Of a stretch of 64,000 nt of DNA, positions 12,701 through 22,715 are shown piece by piece. The position numbers were made by a program, and so were the translations under genes. The DNA comes from Diadema setosum (lineage: Eukaryota; Echinodermata; Echinoidea; Diadematoida; Diadematidae), in NCBI RefSeq assembly GCF_964275005.1, contig NC_092689.1, positions 751,501-815,500 on the forward strand, given 5' to 3'. Numbering within the stretch: the stretch's first letter is position 1; each line of letters begins with the position of its first letter. The notes below the pieces were generated by a model that saw only the letters and a program-made list of their open reading frames with translations, did not search any database and was not told where the DNA came from.

Positions 12701-15267
12701 AACAAGTATGGAAAGCTTTTTTAAAGGGCTGAGTTTGAATGCAAAAATGTATTCAACGTCATTGTAAACTTCAGGGTAGCCATTAAAAAAATGTGATGTT
12801 AGTCAGGTACTTGTGAAAAAAATATCTTGTTGACCCGTATCCCTGTTAGGACAATGTCTTTGTGAAACCCTTTGATTTTGAAACTAAATGCAATAAAAAC
12901 GTTGGGTGGTGGTTTTCGTACATATTAGGTAAATTGATTGTTACATAGATGTTATGTCAGTACTGGAAAAATATAGTGTTTTGCCTGTCATTCAGCATGT
13001 ATGTGTACTTTAATATGCTTGACAGTTGTGTCGTGTATTCTTTGTAAAAGAAGTGAAGCAAAAGTTCGTCGAGATTGGTTGTTGTGTTGATACTTAATGA
13101 AAACAAATGTTTAACTGGTACATGTTAACCTGCTGTGTAGTGTGACCCTTGAGACATTCTGTAGCCATTTTGTTATCATTGCAAAATGATCACACCTGCA
13201 CTTATTGTGAATGTGCTGAGTCTCAGAAATCACAGCATTCCTTGTTGCTTGACCCACACCCTATTCCCTCTCCTTCCATAATCAATCAAACAAATAAAAC
13301 AAAAAATGTCTTTGTATGTTTGCTTGTAATTTTCCCTTTCAGGACCAATTGATATGTTTTCATGGACTCTGTGGAGAACACATATTCCATAAAACTTCAA
13401 TGTACCTTTCAACAGATTTACCCCCCCCCCCCAACACACACACTCACGCATCTGTGCAAGCATCAAGTCACAGACCTGGTGGGACATGGGTTGCAATGTA
13501 GTGCTATGAGTACTATATCGCATGCACCTTTCTCTCCTCCTGCTATCACCCTGCCATTTCCATCCCTTATATTGCCAGTTTGTAAATCCTACTCCACCCA
13601 CAGTTTGCTTTGTCGTAGGAATTGTTGCTTTTGTAAAAGTGTGATGCCGTTTGTTGCGTGATTATTATTTATGGATCTGTGAAGACAGTAGTAAATATTT
13701 TTTGTGCCAGTATAATGTTTCTTGCAGGAAGGTTACATAGAGATTTGTAGATATAGGAGACTTCAGCGTTTTATATCTGTAATTTATTGAATATTTTGAA
13801 GTCCAAACCACCCTCGTTACTTCTTGTGAAGTTTTAAAGTAAAACAAAAAAAGAGGTATGTTTTCAAGAAAATATACATTTGATGTTGGTATGTGACCTG
13901 TTCGCTGACCTCGAGCAAACTGAGGAGATGACACAGCGATACACTGCCTGAGAAACAATGACAGCGGGTAGCAGCGACTTTGGTTGATACTGAATTGTGT
14001 GTGGATTGTACATTTGCACAAACGAATTCATTTGTGCAGTGAAATGACAAAGGAAGAAAAAATACAATAAAAATAAAATATGACCTGCAATGTTTTGCAC
14101 CCAAAACAATTTTCCTTGTTCTGAATCTGCATGTTTTGCTCAGCAATCAGTGTACTGGGTGATGAGAAAAACAAGTACATACATTTACCTTGGATGTGAA
14201 TAAAGGGATCTGTCTCAAGTTACATGTAGACCATTGTTAGAACATCCAAAATGTGAGCAAACCAATCCCAAACACCGAAAAATACACTCACAGGCAATCA
14301 TGTACAAACACACATACACCTGATAATACATGCGGGCACAGAAGATTTTTTTTTGCTTTTTGTTTTTTGTTGTTGTTGTTGTTTTTTTTTTTTTTTTTGT
14401 CATGAAGACAGCCATATCACTCCTGGAAATGAAAGACACTTTACACTTGTTTTTAAACCTGTGGTAGGGGAGCTGTCATCCATTACATGTTGACTTTTGC
14501 TGATGTGAATAGATCTAAAAATCATCAATTCTGGAGATGTTTGATAGAAAAAAATGTGTTCTTTTTGAATGTCTTGTCACTCTAGATCTATTATTACTCA
14601 ATCTCCTGATCCCCTTTTTCATTAAGATGCTTAGGGTTGGAGTCTGTGCTATACTTCAGATAATATGACAATACAATCGTCGTTACCACATGGAAAATTT
14701 TCCGGATTGAGAGTAAAGGAAACTATTGGTGTGGATTTGTTTTGTATAAAACCTGTCTTGCCAATTTTGAGCTACGTAGTTTATCTTGTCCTGGCAAGTT
14801 TCATACCACGATGTATCCAGCTAACTTTTTTGTCGATGACATTAAGAATAATTTCTTTTCTTTTCCTTTTTTTTAGGTAAGGAGCTTGGTGGTAGACCTA
14901 ACAGAAAAAGTAAATGTTAAATGATTAAAACAGTTAGATCCATGTTTCGATGGAATGATTCATGGAGTTGTGATTTGAAGACTTGTTCACATCAGCAGAA
15001 GTCATCATGGACACAGGACCAAAATTGAATGCCAGGGGTATAAATCCATAATACATGATAGGTTCAGACATGCAGCATTTCATGCCCTACAATATACCAC
15101 AGGAAAATAATCTCAACAACAATCACAATCAAACAAAACTGATTTTAGACGTTGATTATGTATATACAGTATTATCTTTACTGCTGCCGTAGTGACTGCA
15201 GTGAACACATCTTACAATAAAAAGAGCATATTGCAAAGCTCTTCAGGAAATGTGCCTTAGGGAATTA

Positions 15268-15700
15268 TAAATTAGCCACGAAATACATCTGTGTGGTTCT
15301 TCTTTGTGAAGTTGGCATGAAACTTATGCAGGCTGTCAGAATGTGTTGTTGTGGGTGAGTCAAGCTGTTGGCCTGTGTAACTCAGTTTGTAATTCCACTT
15401 TGCACACCAACAGAAAAATGTCATATAACAGGCATGTTGCTTTTTAAATTCACCGAGATAATGATCTGTGATGTGATGATTTTTCATGTAATCTTTATAA
15501 ATGGTGTTTGACTTGGTGTTCATTAAAGCCAAGTATATGATGGTAATAAGCCAGTTTGGAGTTAGCTCATGTGCACATGGGTACAAATGTCCTTTCTTTC
15601 TTTCTTTCTTTCTTTCTCAGTTGGTTAGGCACTTCACTCATTCTCAAAGTGACAAAATGCATAAGCTTGCCTGAGTAACAATTCATGGAATTCATCAGTC
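15268..15700 (-). repeat. Left arm of a diverged inverted duplication
   Basis: This arm shares ordered blocks with the right arm at 15830-16125 in opposite orientation: ATTCACCGAGATAA at 15448, AATAAGCCAGTTTG at 15545, TTAGCTCATGTGCACAT at 15562 and CTCAGTTGGTTA at 15616. On the minus strand it has a 104-codon open frame (15586-15272) with segments such as TIYKDYMKNHHITDHYLGE. A (TTTC)n tract at 15592-15617 interrupts it. The unit is probably an old unclassified transposon or a duplicated gene fragment. Confidence 0.6.
15592..15617 (+). repeat. (TTTC)n microsatellite
   Basis: Six TTTC units lie inside the left arm of the inverted duplication. At the matching place in the right arm there is only a short A/T homopolymer, so the expansion came after the duplication. 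Confidence 0.9.
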
Positions 15701-15829
15701 ATGTTCAAACAAAGAATGAACTTGCACAGACCAGGTGACCAGAATGATCCATCAATTAAGACTTGGGAAAGTATCTGTTTTATTATTTTGCATCAAATAT
15801 ATCAACAATCATTTTCTATTTATATAGAC

Positions 15830-16125
15830 AAATACTGTACCACTTATGCTGTCAGGTGATGTGCTGGTAAACACAGTTTATAAGGATTACTTGAATGATT
15901 ATTACATCACAAATACTTATCTCGGTGAATATAAAAAATAACATGCCCTGTTGATACAAATGACCTTTTTCTACTCATACACAAAGCGGAACCATGAACT
16001 AAAGTCAGGGCAAGTTTATGCAATATTTCGCTTTGAAAACGAATGGAGTTCGTAACCAACTGAGGAAAAAAAATGGAAATGTGCACATGAGCTAATTACA
16101 AACTGGCTTATTGTTTATATGATAT
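15830..16125 (+). repeat. Right arm of a diverged inverted duplication
   Basis: Read on the plus strand, this arm translates to TVYKDYLNDYYITNTYLGEY, clearly related to the minus-strand peptide of the left arm, but it has an in-frame stop shortly after and a small length difference. The shared blocks are at 15918, 16053, 16079 and 16099. Order in the two arms suggests pieces of a tandem unit, since the AGCTCATGTGCACAT block precedes the YKDY block in one and follows it in the other. Confidence 0.6.
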
Positions 16126-17153
16126 GGGTTGATATGTTTGTTTGGTGAAATGAATGTGAGAGGTACATTGTGCTCGTCCACCTGTTTCTTGTGGAAGAAG
16201 GAGCGATACGAACTGAATGAGATGCATTGAAAGGTGAAAACTTGAGTGATTAGTCGTGGAGTGTTCTAGGTCAATTCAGTACGAAAAAATGTAGACGCAA
16301 GAGGTCGATGGAATATCGGTGAAAATATAAAGAACAATGCGATTAAGGACCATCCACATGGCCATGATGGCAGCAGAATAACTTCGAAATGAAAATTCAA
16401 AACAGCTCGTCTGATCAAGTGAGTTACTCTCTTTGTTGCTATATATTATAAATGATCTTGAAATGGCTTCATTACATCTATACATTTATCGAAAGACCGA
16501 TTCCATTCAAACTATGCTTGACATTATACGTGAAGATTGGGTTCTTGTAGATTCTCTGTAAAATATATCAAAGCTATTCGGTCATGAGAGAATGAAAAAA
16601 AAAAAAAAAGGTTTGGTTCACCAAAAAGACACGTTCATGTACTACGATTTCTATAGGCCAGAAAACATAACGCATTCAAATGTTATACATCAGCTTATAA
16701 CAAAGATGCTATCCCCGACAACCCTCAAGCTTGCCCGAGATTTACCTGAGCCTTGCCTGACATAGCGACACATAATGCATGTAAAGTACATTCCACGTGT
16801 TAAATGCGTCGAAGGTATGTAGGCCTATACCAGTATTGGAATGGAATTATCTTGTTACCAGATCTCAAGAGGTAATATTCCCTTTAAATTTGTGAAAATT
16901 GTGTAAACTGTTCGATCGGCCTCTGTTGGTATGTCAATTCTGAAACCATGACTCGTCACACGACCACCCCACCACAAGCAAAACAAGGTACATGTAATTT
17001 CAAAAATCATTGTAAAAGGATTTATCTTGCTCCAGTAGTAACAAATCAGTGCACGATTCGCATCGAAATGCGTCTACGTCATTAGACCAAAGATACTTTG
17101 TACTCCGTTCAGGAAAATGTTCATTTTGTCATATTTGTTTCCTTTGATTTGAC
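16126..17153. other. No supported gene
   Basis: I see no coding exon, RNA gene or defined element here. One TAGGCCTA octamer lies at 16820-16827 and an A-homopolymer near 16594. Confidence 0.6.
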
Positions 17154-17158
17154 CAACA

Positions 17159-17283
17159 CAGTGGCGGATCTAGGAATTCCCTAGCGCACCCCCCCCCCCC
17201 CATTTTGTCTCCTTTATTTCTCTTGTTTAAACAAAAAATAAAGAGGGGCGCGCGCCCGATGCGCCCCTCTGGATCCGCCACTG
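17159..17283. mobile_element. 125-bp MITE with CAGTGGCGGATC inverted ends
   Basis: The element starts CAGTGGCGGATCTAG and ends CTGGATCCGCCACTG, inverted repeats of about 15 bp with one mismatch. It is flanked by identical 5-bp direct repeats CAACA at 17154-17158 and 17284-17288, a likely target-site duplication. The interior holds a poly-C run and a palindromic GGGCGCGCGCCC, with no coding capacity. This is a nonautonomous DNA transposon; I cannot fix the superfamily from the ends alone. Confidence 0.85.
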
Positions 17284-17288
17284 CAACA

Positions 17289-18350
17289 TGATATTGGGGC
17301 TCGACATCAGCGGAGGGCCGGTGATCCTGGGCAACTAAAAATTTATGTCGGACCTCTAAACTTCACCAAAAAAAAAAAAAAAAAAGTTAACTCTTGGTGG
17401 CATGATCAGTCAACAGGGATTCCAATGAACAAACCCACAAATATCATCCGCTTTGAGGACCTTAAAATCTACCTTGGATCAAGTATATCAGCGATTTATC
17501 GAGAATGTAATGCGTTTCTCTATCCTCAAAATATTGTTGAAAATTTTAAAAGTCGCTACTCCAGGAACTGATAAGCAAAAAGAACTTGATTCATATCTCT
17601 GCTGGCAGACTTCAACTAACTTACATCAGACTTTGACAATAATATGATTTGCGTAATTTTACTATTGCACATCTAACAAAGTCTAGGTAAAGGGATGTGA
17701 ACTTTGTTATCCTGACTTTTCATTATGAATTTGACACATCGGCAAAACTTGGACTAGCAGATAAGATCTCGGTCGCAGAGGTGTGTGTAGCCCTGAATTG
17801 CCCGTGGGCTATCGGCATAGAAATTATCGGTGTAAAGGTGCTGTTCAGCTGCTTTACCTCTGATTTTGCAATTTGTGAAGAAGCTCTAAATCAGTTTATG
17901 AACTTGATAACCTTATCTTCTTATAACTGAATCATCTCAACAGATTTACCATGAATAATTATTTGATGATCTTAAGCATTTATGGGGAAGAGTACAACCG
18001 TAATGTGCCCTCTAAATGCAGATCTGCATAGTTGAACGGCTATAATAAGTTTTGTTATTGTTCTTGTTAGCGCAAGATGATTTGGGATATCATTCTACAA
18101 TTCTAGTCCCGGTCGCAGGGTATCTGCTAGTAACATGAACTTTGCAATTTTGACGGTGATGATTTGTAGTCTCTGTGATAAATCTATGCCAGAATATTTT
18201 TATCAAATTAATATCAATCATTAATCAATTAAGCATCAAAATAGCTATAAAAGTAACGTTGTAACAAGACGTATTAAAACGATGATGATATTTGATGACT
18301 TTTTGAAGTTTATTAGGCCAGCACCTGTCAATCTTTATTCAATTATGAAA
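17289..18350. other. No supported gene
   Basis: AT-rich noncoding sequence. Two open frames of 64 and 77 codons (17453-17647 and 17697-17930) lack splice context and recognisable motifs, so I leave them out. Confidence 0.55.
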
Positions 18351-18428
<78 letters not shown>

Positions 18429-18445
18429 TGTGTACGTGTGTATAT
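18351..18445 (+). repeat. (TA)n(TG)n compound microsatellite
   Basis: About 45 bases of TA repeats pass into about 25 bases of TG repeats and then ACGTGTGT variants. Alternating purine-pyrimidine throughout, so prone to cruciform or Z-DNA structure. Confidence 0.95.
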
Positions 18446-18619
18446 AATATAGGGCCCTACATAATTGTAATAAATAGGCCTATACATAATTTTTTTTTTT
18501 AATTGATTTCTATGCTTTTTTTTTTATTTCTGCCACTACATTTCTTTTTCGGGCCACAAACATTACAAATTTGCCGATTTTTAGACAATAGCGTGGTAAC
18601 CTGCATGACAGACTGAAGA

Positions 18620-18684
18620 GCTTGCTTCCAAAAGGCGCTAAATCCACCACTTTTCAATGGATTTAGCGCCTTTTGCTTGCAAGC
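18620..18684. repeat. Hairpin with perfect 17-bp stem
   Basis: AAAAGGCGCTAAATCCA at 18630-18646 is exactly complementary to 18658-18674 across an 11-nt loop. After a short internal mismatch the stem continues with GCTTGC/GCAAGC. The whole hairpin is 65 nt. It is most likely a tiny palindromic MITE remnant; a small-RNA precursor is possible but unsupported. Confidence 0.7.
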
Positions 18685-18699
18685 TATGGTGTGTTTGTC

Positions 18700-19650
18700 T
18701 GTGTGTGTGTGTCTGTGTGTTTACATGCATAATTGATTTATCACATCTATATTCTTCGCGCTCATACTAAAGTCATATCACAGTTGATGAGTGTCCACTA
18801 GAGCAAGCACACACACACGAGAACACACACGGACACCTACATACACACATCAATCCCTCCAACTGCTAATCTGTGCAGGTTTGTTTAACACTGGACACGA
18901 GAATAATCATGTCATCTATCAATATAGTCCTTATGTTACCGTAACTTATTCTTTATTCCGATGACACTCATTCTTTTTTTCAGGTCCCTCCATTTCATGG
19001 TACTATAACAATCATGTGGGGCAAGCTCATAATGTTGTAACAATATATCATACAAACGGTATGTTGAATCTAAGATAAGTTTACATTGTGCATTATTGAT
19101 GATCTGTAAGAGGTTTATACACTGTATACATCTTCTGAATACACACCAGTTCAGCGTCGGTCAATTCATTTTTTTTTTCAGTCGCAATTTTTATTGTGCA
19201 ATTAGCCCTTGATTCATAATAGGATTTTGAAATAAAATTGTATTTGTAGCTAAAATGTAGTAAGGCCCATATTGGTTCTTTCTATGTTTAATATGCAAAA
19301 CATTGTTTTGATTTAAATGGCGTACATCGATGTGTTTGACCAGAATAAACCAATATCTATCTTATCTATACAAATTGGTAATTATCAAAATGTATCTATA
19401 CAAATTTACAATGAGGATTATAAAATAGGCTTATTTTATAGTTACTATATGGACAAAACAGAAGCCGTTACTTCCTAATTTTCAATGATACAAAGACATC
19501 AATTCTAATCGATAGCAGATTGATCAAGTCGTTCAATCAAAGTGGACGGATAAAAGTCACCCTCTCGTGTACATGTATTTCCTTTCATGATAACTGAGTC
19601 AAGAGTAAACACGCTGTTTAGATTCGATTGTCTTATTCATGAATAGTGGT
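18700..19650. other. 3' flank/UTR of the minus-strand gene
   Basis: No gene is seen. On the minus strand, AATAAA-type signals occur near 19188 and 18955, downstream of both possible stops of the unrecognised gene, so this stretch could hold its 3' UTR and polyadenylation site. Confidence 0.4.
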
Positions 19651-19857
19651 TTACTGTATAGTGTCATCAGTGAGATTCAGTGGCATGGTCCTGTCAGTAT
19701 TGCTGTCACTTTCTAGATTTTGTTCAGGGCTACAGTCCCGGAGCTGAGTTGGGTCAGACTCGTTCGAATCATTCGGGTTTGGTGAATTCTCTTGGACCAC
19801 AGTGGACCCCAATTCTGCTACATGTTCAGTTTCTGCCACGGACGGCGAATGAGATTC
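19651..19857 (-). other. In-frame open extension after the TGA stop
   Basis: Immediately after the TGA the same frame continues for 68 sense codons to TAA at 19653-19651. Its composition (ESHSPSVAETEHVAEL, NPNDSNESDPTQLRD, then DDTIQ) matches the acidic Ser/Asn/Glu-rich tail before the stop. The context is GCG TGA GAA, and CGA to TGA at a CpG would explain it. Alternatives are readthrough, a polymorphic or assembly-error stop, or a genuine recent stop with the old tail still readable. The usual strong readthrough context TGA-CTA is not present. Confidence 0.55.
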
Positions 19858-21573
19858 TCACGCGGATGCGTCTTCGTTCCCTTGAGTTTGGATGCAGTCG
19901 CATTCACATTCGGGGACGCCCTCTTGAGTCGTTTCATTGTTTTCCTGTGATTCTCTATCTACCTGGACCTGTGAGGTATTCGGGTCAGAGTTTAGGGAGA
20001 GAGGGTCGATTTTTACATCTTCTACGTTACTTGCCTCTTCCCGGCTGTCTGATTCGACTACAGGGGCTTCGCCTTCACTTTTCCCACCGTTGTCATCTTC
20101 GTTCTCGAGTTGGTAAATGTCCTCGTCATCCAGGTCACCTTCCGATGATTCTGAAGCGTGCGATTCAAGCTGCATTTTAGTGGTTGTGGTCATTGTCGAC
20201 TTGGGTCGTCGCGTTGTTTCTGATTTCCAGTCCGTCACAGGAGTGTTTGCTCCGGCATTGCCGATTCGCAGCCCTGCCAGACTTTCTTGCTTTTCCATCT
20301 CGCGACGTCGGATAGCCTCGGGCAAGAAGCGATCCCGCGAAAGTTTAGAGAGGAGTGGTGACCTCACACGAGGTTTCCTTTCGATGACTTTGATCGGTGC
20401 TCGATTCTTCCTCTCTGGATCATAGACGTTAGAATCGATACCTCCCTTGATGCACGATTCACCGATTGTCAGATAGTTGACAGACTGAGTTCTCAACCGA
20501 GGGGCGTCCAGGCGCGTGGTGGTGGCGGCAGCTACTGCTACTGTTGGCATACTCGGGAAGCTGTATGATCGCTTCAGCCGATACTTCTCGAGATTGTGCG
20601 ACATTTCCATGGCAATGACATACTCCACGCCCCTCCTCGATCCCTCAGTCTTGGTTTCCCCGTGGTCGGGCAAGTCTTTCTGCACCATTTCCATTCTATC
20701 CTGGGCCTGCTTGTGAAGTTTTGTAATCTTGGAGTCCAACGTACTTCTCGGTGTCCGCACAGGCTTTGGCGGAGGTTTCTTCAAAACACCAATGGGACTC
20801 TTTGTAGTTAGGGAAGCACGAAGCGTTAAGTTTTCAAAGAACTTCTGGAAGACATAGTCTCTGGACGCCTTCTCTTCGTCGTCTGGAAATGTATATGAAT
20901 TGGTGAGATGTTTATATTGCTCACGATATCTCCCTGCCGCTCCTTTCAAGTTCGGTTCACCATAAGGACTGATTGCTATGTTGTCTCTCTTGTGACACAC
21001 AGTATAGACACTGTATGGTCTGCAGGTCCTTTCCTGAGCGGCACCGCCGCTTCCACGACTGGAATCTTTGATAACCTCACAGGTTTTCTGCGTCCTGTCC
21101 TTGCTTGTCGCGAATGCCTTGTTCTGGTCGAATGCGTACTTGATAGGGTACCCAGGTCGTCTTCCAGGCAGTGAGTGTTGCCGAGAAGCAGATCGCGATG
21201 GTGGTGGAGGTTGAGATGATTCCGAGAAATCAAGCGACATGATCGATAATGCTTTCGAACTCCGCGCCGTACTGGCACGATCTCGTTCGGGGTTACCAAG
21301 CTCGTGATTAGGTCCCTTGGCGGCATCGCTGAGAAACACCTGACCGCGGTTTTTGCGGATGCGCGACGGTGACCTGGAGCTGCGGACAGAGGAGCCTGAC
21401 GTGTGGTGGCTGAGTGAGGTTCCTGGACGCCAATCCTTCTCGGACTTGACAATGTCCTGGAAGACACACTCATCGTCAGCGGCAGGTGGAATGAAGAACG
21501 TAGCGAAGTAGCCTTTCTTGGAACCGACGTTTGCTGTCGTCATGACTTCATTGTTCAGCAGCATACTGGCTTC
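19858..21573 (-). CDS. Unrecognised basic/acidic low-complexity protein, 568 codons
   Basis: A long single-exon frame runs from ATG at 21564-21562 to TGA at 19860-19858. I do not recognise the protein. Residues 1-30 are mildly hydrophobic (GYFATFFIPP). Residues 50-140 are Ser/Arg-rich with RSPSRIRKNRG and SASRQHSLPGRRPG. The middle (about 170-370) has the most ordinary composition (YSVYTVCHKRDNIAISPYGE, YVIAMEMSHNLEKYRLKRSY) and basic Pro-rich KKPPPKPVRTPRS. The last 100 residues are strongly acidic and Ser/Asn-rich and look disordered. There is no signal peptide or membrane segment. Upstream, TTTCTTAG|GAAGCCAGTATG is a good acceptor, so the exon probably begins at 21573; codons GAA GCC AGT before the ATG are open, so the true start could lie in an upstream exon. 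Oddly, the frame stays open for 68 codons after the TGA. It may be a lineage-specific scaffold or cytoskeletal protein, but I cannot assign a function. Confidence 0.75.
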   Translation of the reverse strand, partial: EASMLLNNEVMTTANVGSKKGYFATFFIPPAADDECVFQDIVKSEKDWRPGTSLSHHTSGSSVRSSRSPSRIRKNRGQVFLSDAAKGPNHELGNPERDRASTARSSKALSIMSLDFSESSQPPPPSRSASRQHSLPGRRPGYPIKYAFDQNKAFATSKDRTQKTCEVIKDSSRGSGGAAQERTCRPYSVYTVCHKRDNIAISPYGEPNLKGAAGRYREQYKHLTNSYTFPDDEEKASRDYVFQKFFENLTLRASLTTKSPIGVLKKPPPKPVRTPRSTLDSKITKLHKQAQDRMEMVQKDLPDHGETKTEGSRRGVEYVIAMEMSHNLEKYRLKRSYSFPSMPTVAVAAATTTRLDAPRLRTQSVNYLTIGESCIKGGIDSNVYDPERKNRAPIKVIERKPRVRSPLLSKLSRDRFLPEAIRRREMEKQESLAGLRIGNAGANTPVTDWKSETTRRPKSTMTTTTKMQLESHASESSEGDLDDEDIYQLENEDDNGGKSEGEAPVVESDSREEASNVEDVKIDPLSLNSDPNTSQVQVDRESQENNETTQEGVPECECDCIQTQGNEDASA

Positions 21574-21578
21574 CTAAG

Positions 21579-22676
21579 AAATAATGTAGAAAATAGAGCA
21601 CTCAATAAAAAATCTTGTGATAACGGAAAGAAAATCATATAGTTTTAGAGGAAGGAAAAGCTCTGCCAGATGTGTGAAATGAACAGAATATAACCCTGAC
21701 TGTTCGAGAGAGTGTATCGCTTCCAAAACGTAGCATCAAGTAACGTACAAAGCAAAACAATACAATACAAAACAGAAACTTATGCTGAAAATGCACAAGT
21801 GGTTGGTTTAAACATGCATCATGGTTTAAATGTTTTTTCTGCTTCACAACATTATTATATTCAAAGACCCAGCATGGAGACACCATGGGTGGGAAAGGGT
21901 GATTAACCCGGTTCGGATTATTCAAGAATCCCCGTAACGAGCTGTTTACGGGCATATCACTGATCTCTATGTAAGTAGCCTTACACACACAGCTAAAGAA
22001 TCTCAACTGGAGTCGAACGTTACCAACAATCGTGCGCTTCGATGGTCATATTCGCTGACATGTGGCTGACGGGTTCTATGTACGGTTCTCGAATGTACCG
22101 CGGTGAGCAGCGAATTAAGATCAAATTAATCCGACAACCCATGTATCCCTACGCTACGGGCACCTCAAAATTAACAACACAAAAAAAAAAAAAAAACAAA
22201 TACAGAGGCTGTCACCCTTAAACATCATCCTCTTCACGTCATAATTGTGTCGGTTTTATCTATTCTACCAGCGATGCTATATATATTTGAGAGCACCGTC
22301 AAGAAGGGAGATCTATAGGTGACGATCTATATACACTTCTCGCCCTCCTGTTTCAAGATCAACTCGATAATAGAACTGAAATTGTTTATCTCTCACCCTA
22401 CCTTTCAATCTCAAATCCTGTAACTATCTATACTGATATCATTTATCTCTCTCTTCAAGGACAGCTTCCCACTCACTTATCTGTGTCTATACATTTTTCT
22501 CGTCTAATTGTTACTTAATCATCCAAGAGATGCTATTGATTTCATCGACTATACAGGAGGCTGTAATCAGCATCGCTTGTTTTGAACAAAGCCAATCTCA
22601 CCACAATAATCCCATTGAACAAGATGCGTCAGGCACATCTTCCTCGTCATAACATACAATGTACACCATAAATAAT

Positions 22677-22715
<39 letters not shown>

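Larger units (their letters stand above)
4574..15260. other. Long gene-free T-rich stretch; possible 3' UTR
   Basis: No coding exon or RNA gene is supported in this stretch. The plus strand looks richer in T than A, has many T homopolymers, and carries several AATAAA or AATAAAA motifs (for example near 6953, 7451, 11467, 12243, 12891, 14201 and 15219). This would suit a very long 3' UTR or a noncoding transcript, but intergenic DNA is equally possible. Poly-C runs occur near 11410, 11945 and 13421. Short open frames here are low-complexity and are not annotated. Confidence 0.4.

Noticed and set aside
19858-19860. Selenocysteine reading of the TGA
   Set aside because: No redox-type Cys context or thioredoxin-like fold, and no SECIS element recognised in the 3' flank.
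21635-22006. Minus-strand open frame of 123 codons upstream of the unrecognised gene
   Set aside because: Lies in the presumed intron, composition is hydrophobic and irregular, and no donor joins it to the acceptor at 21573.
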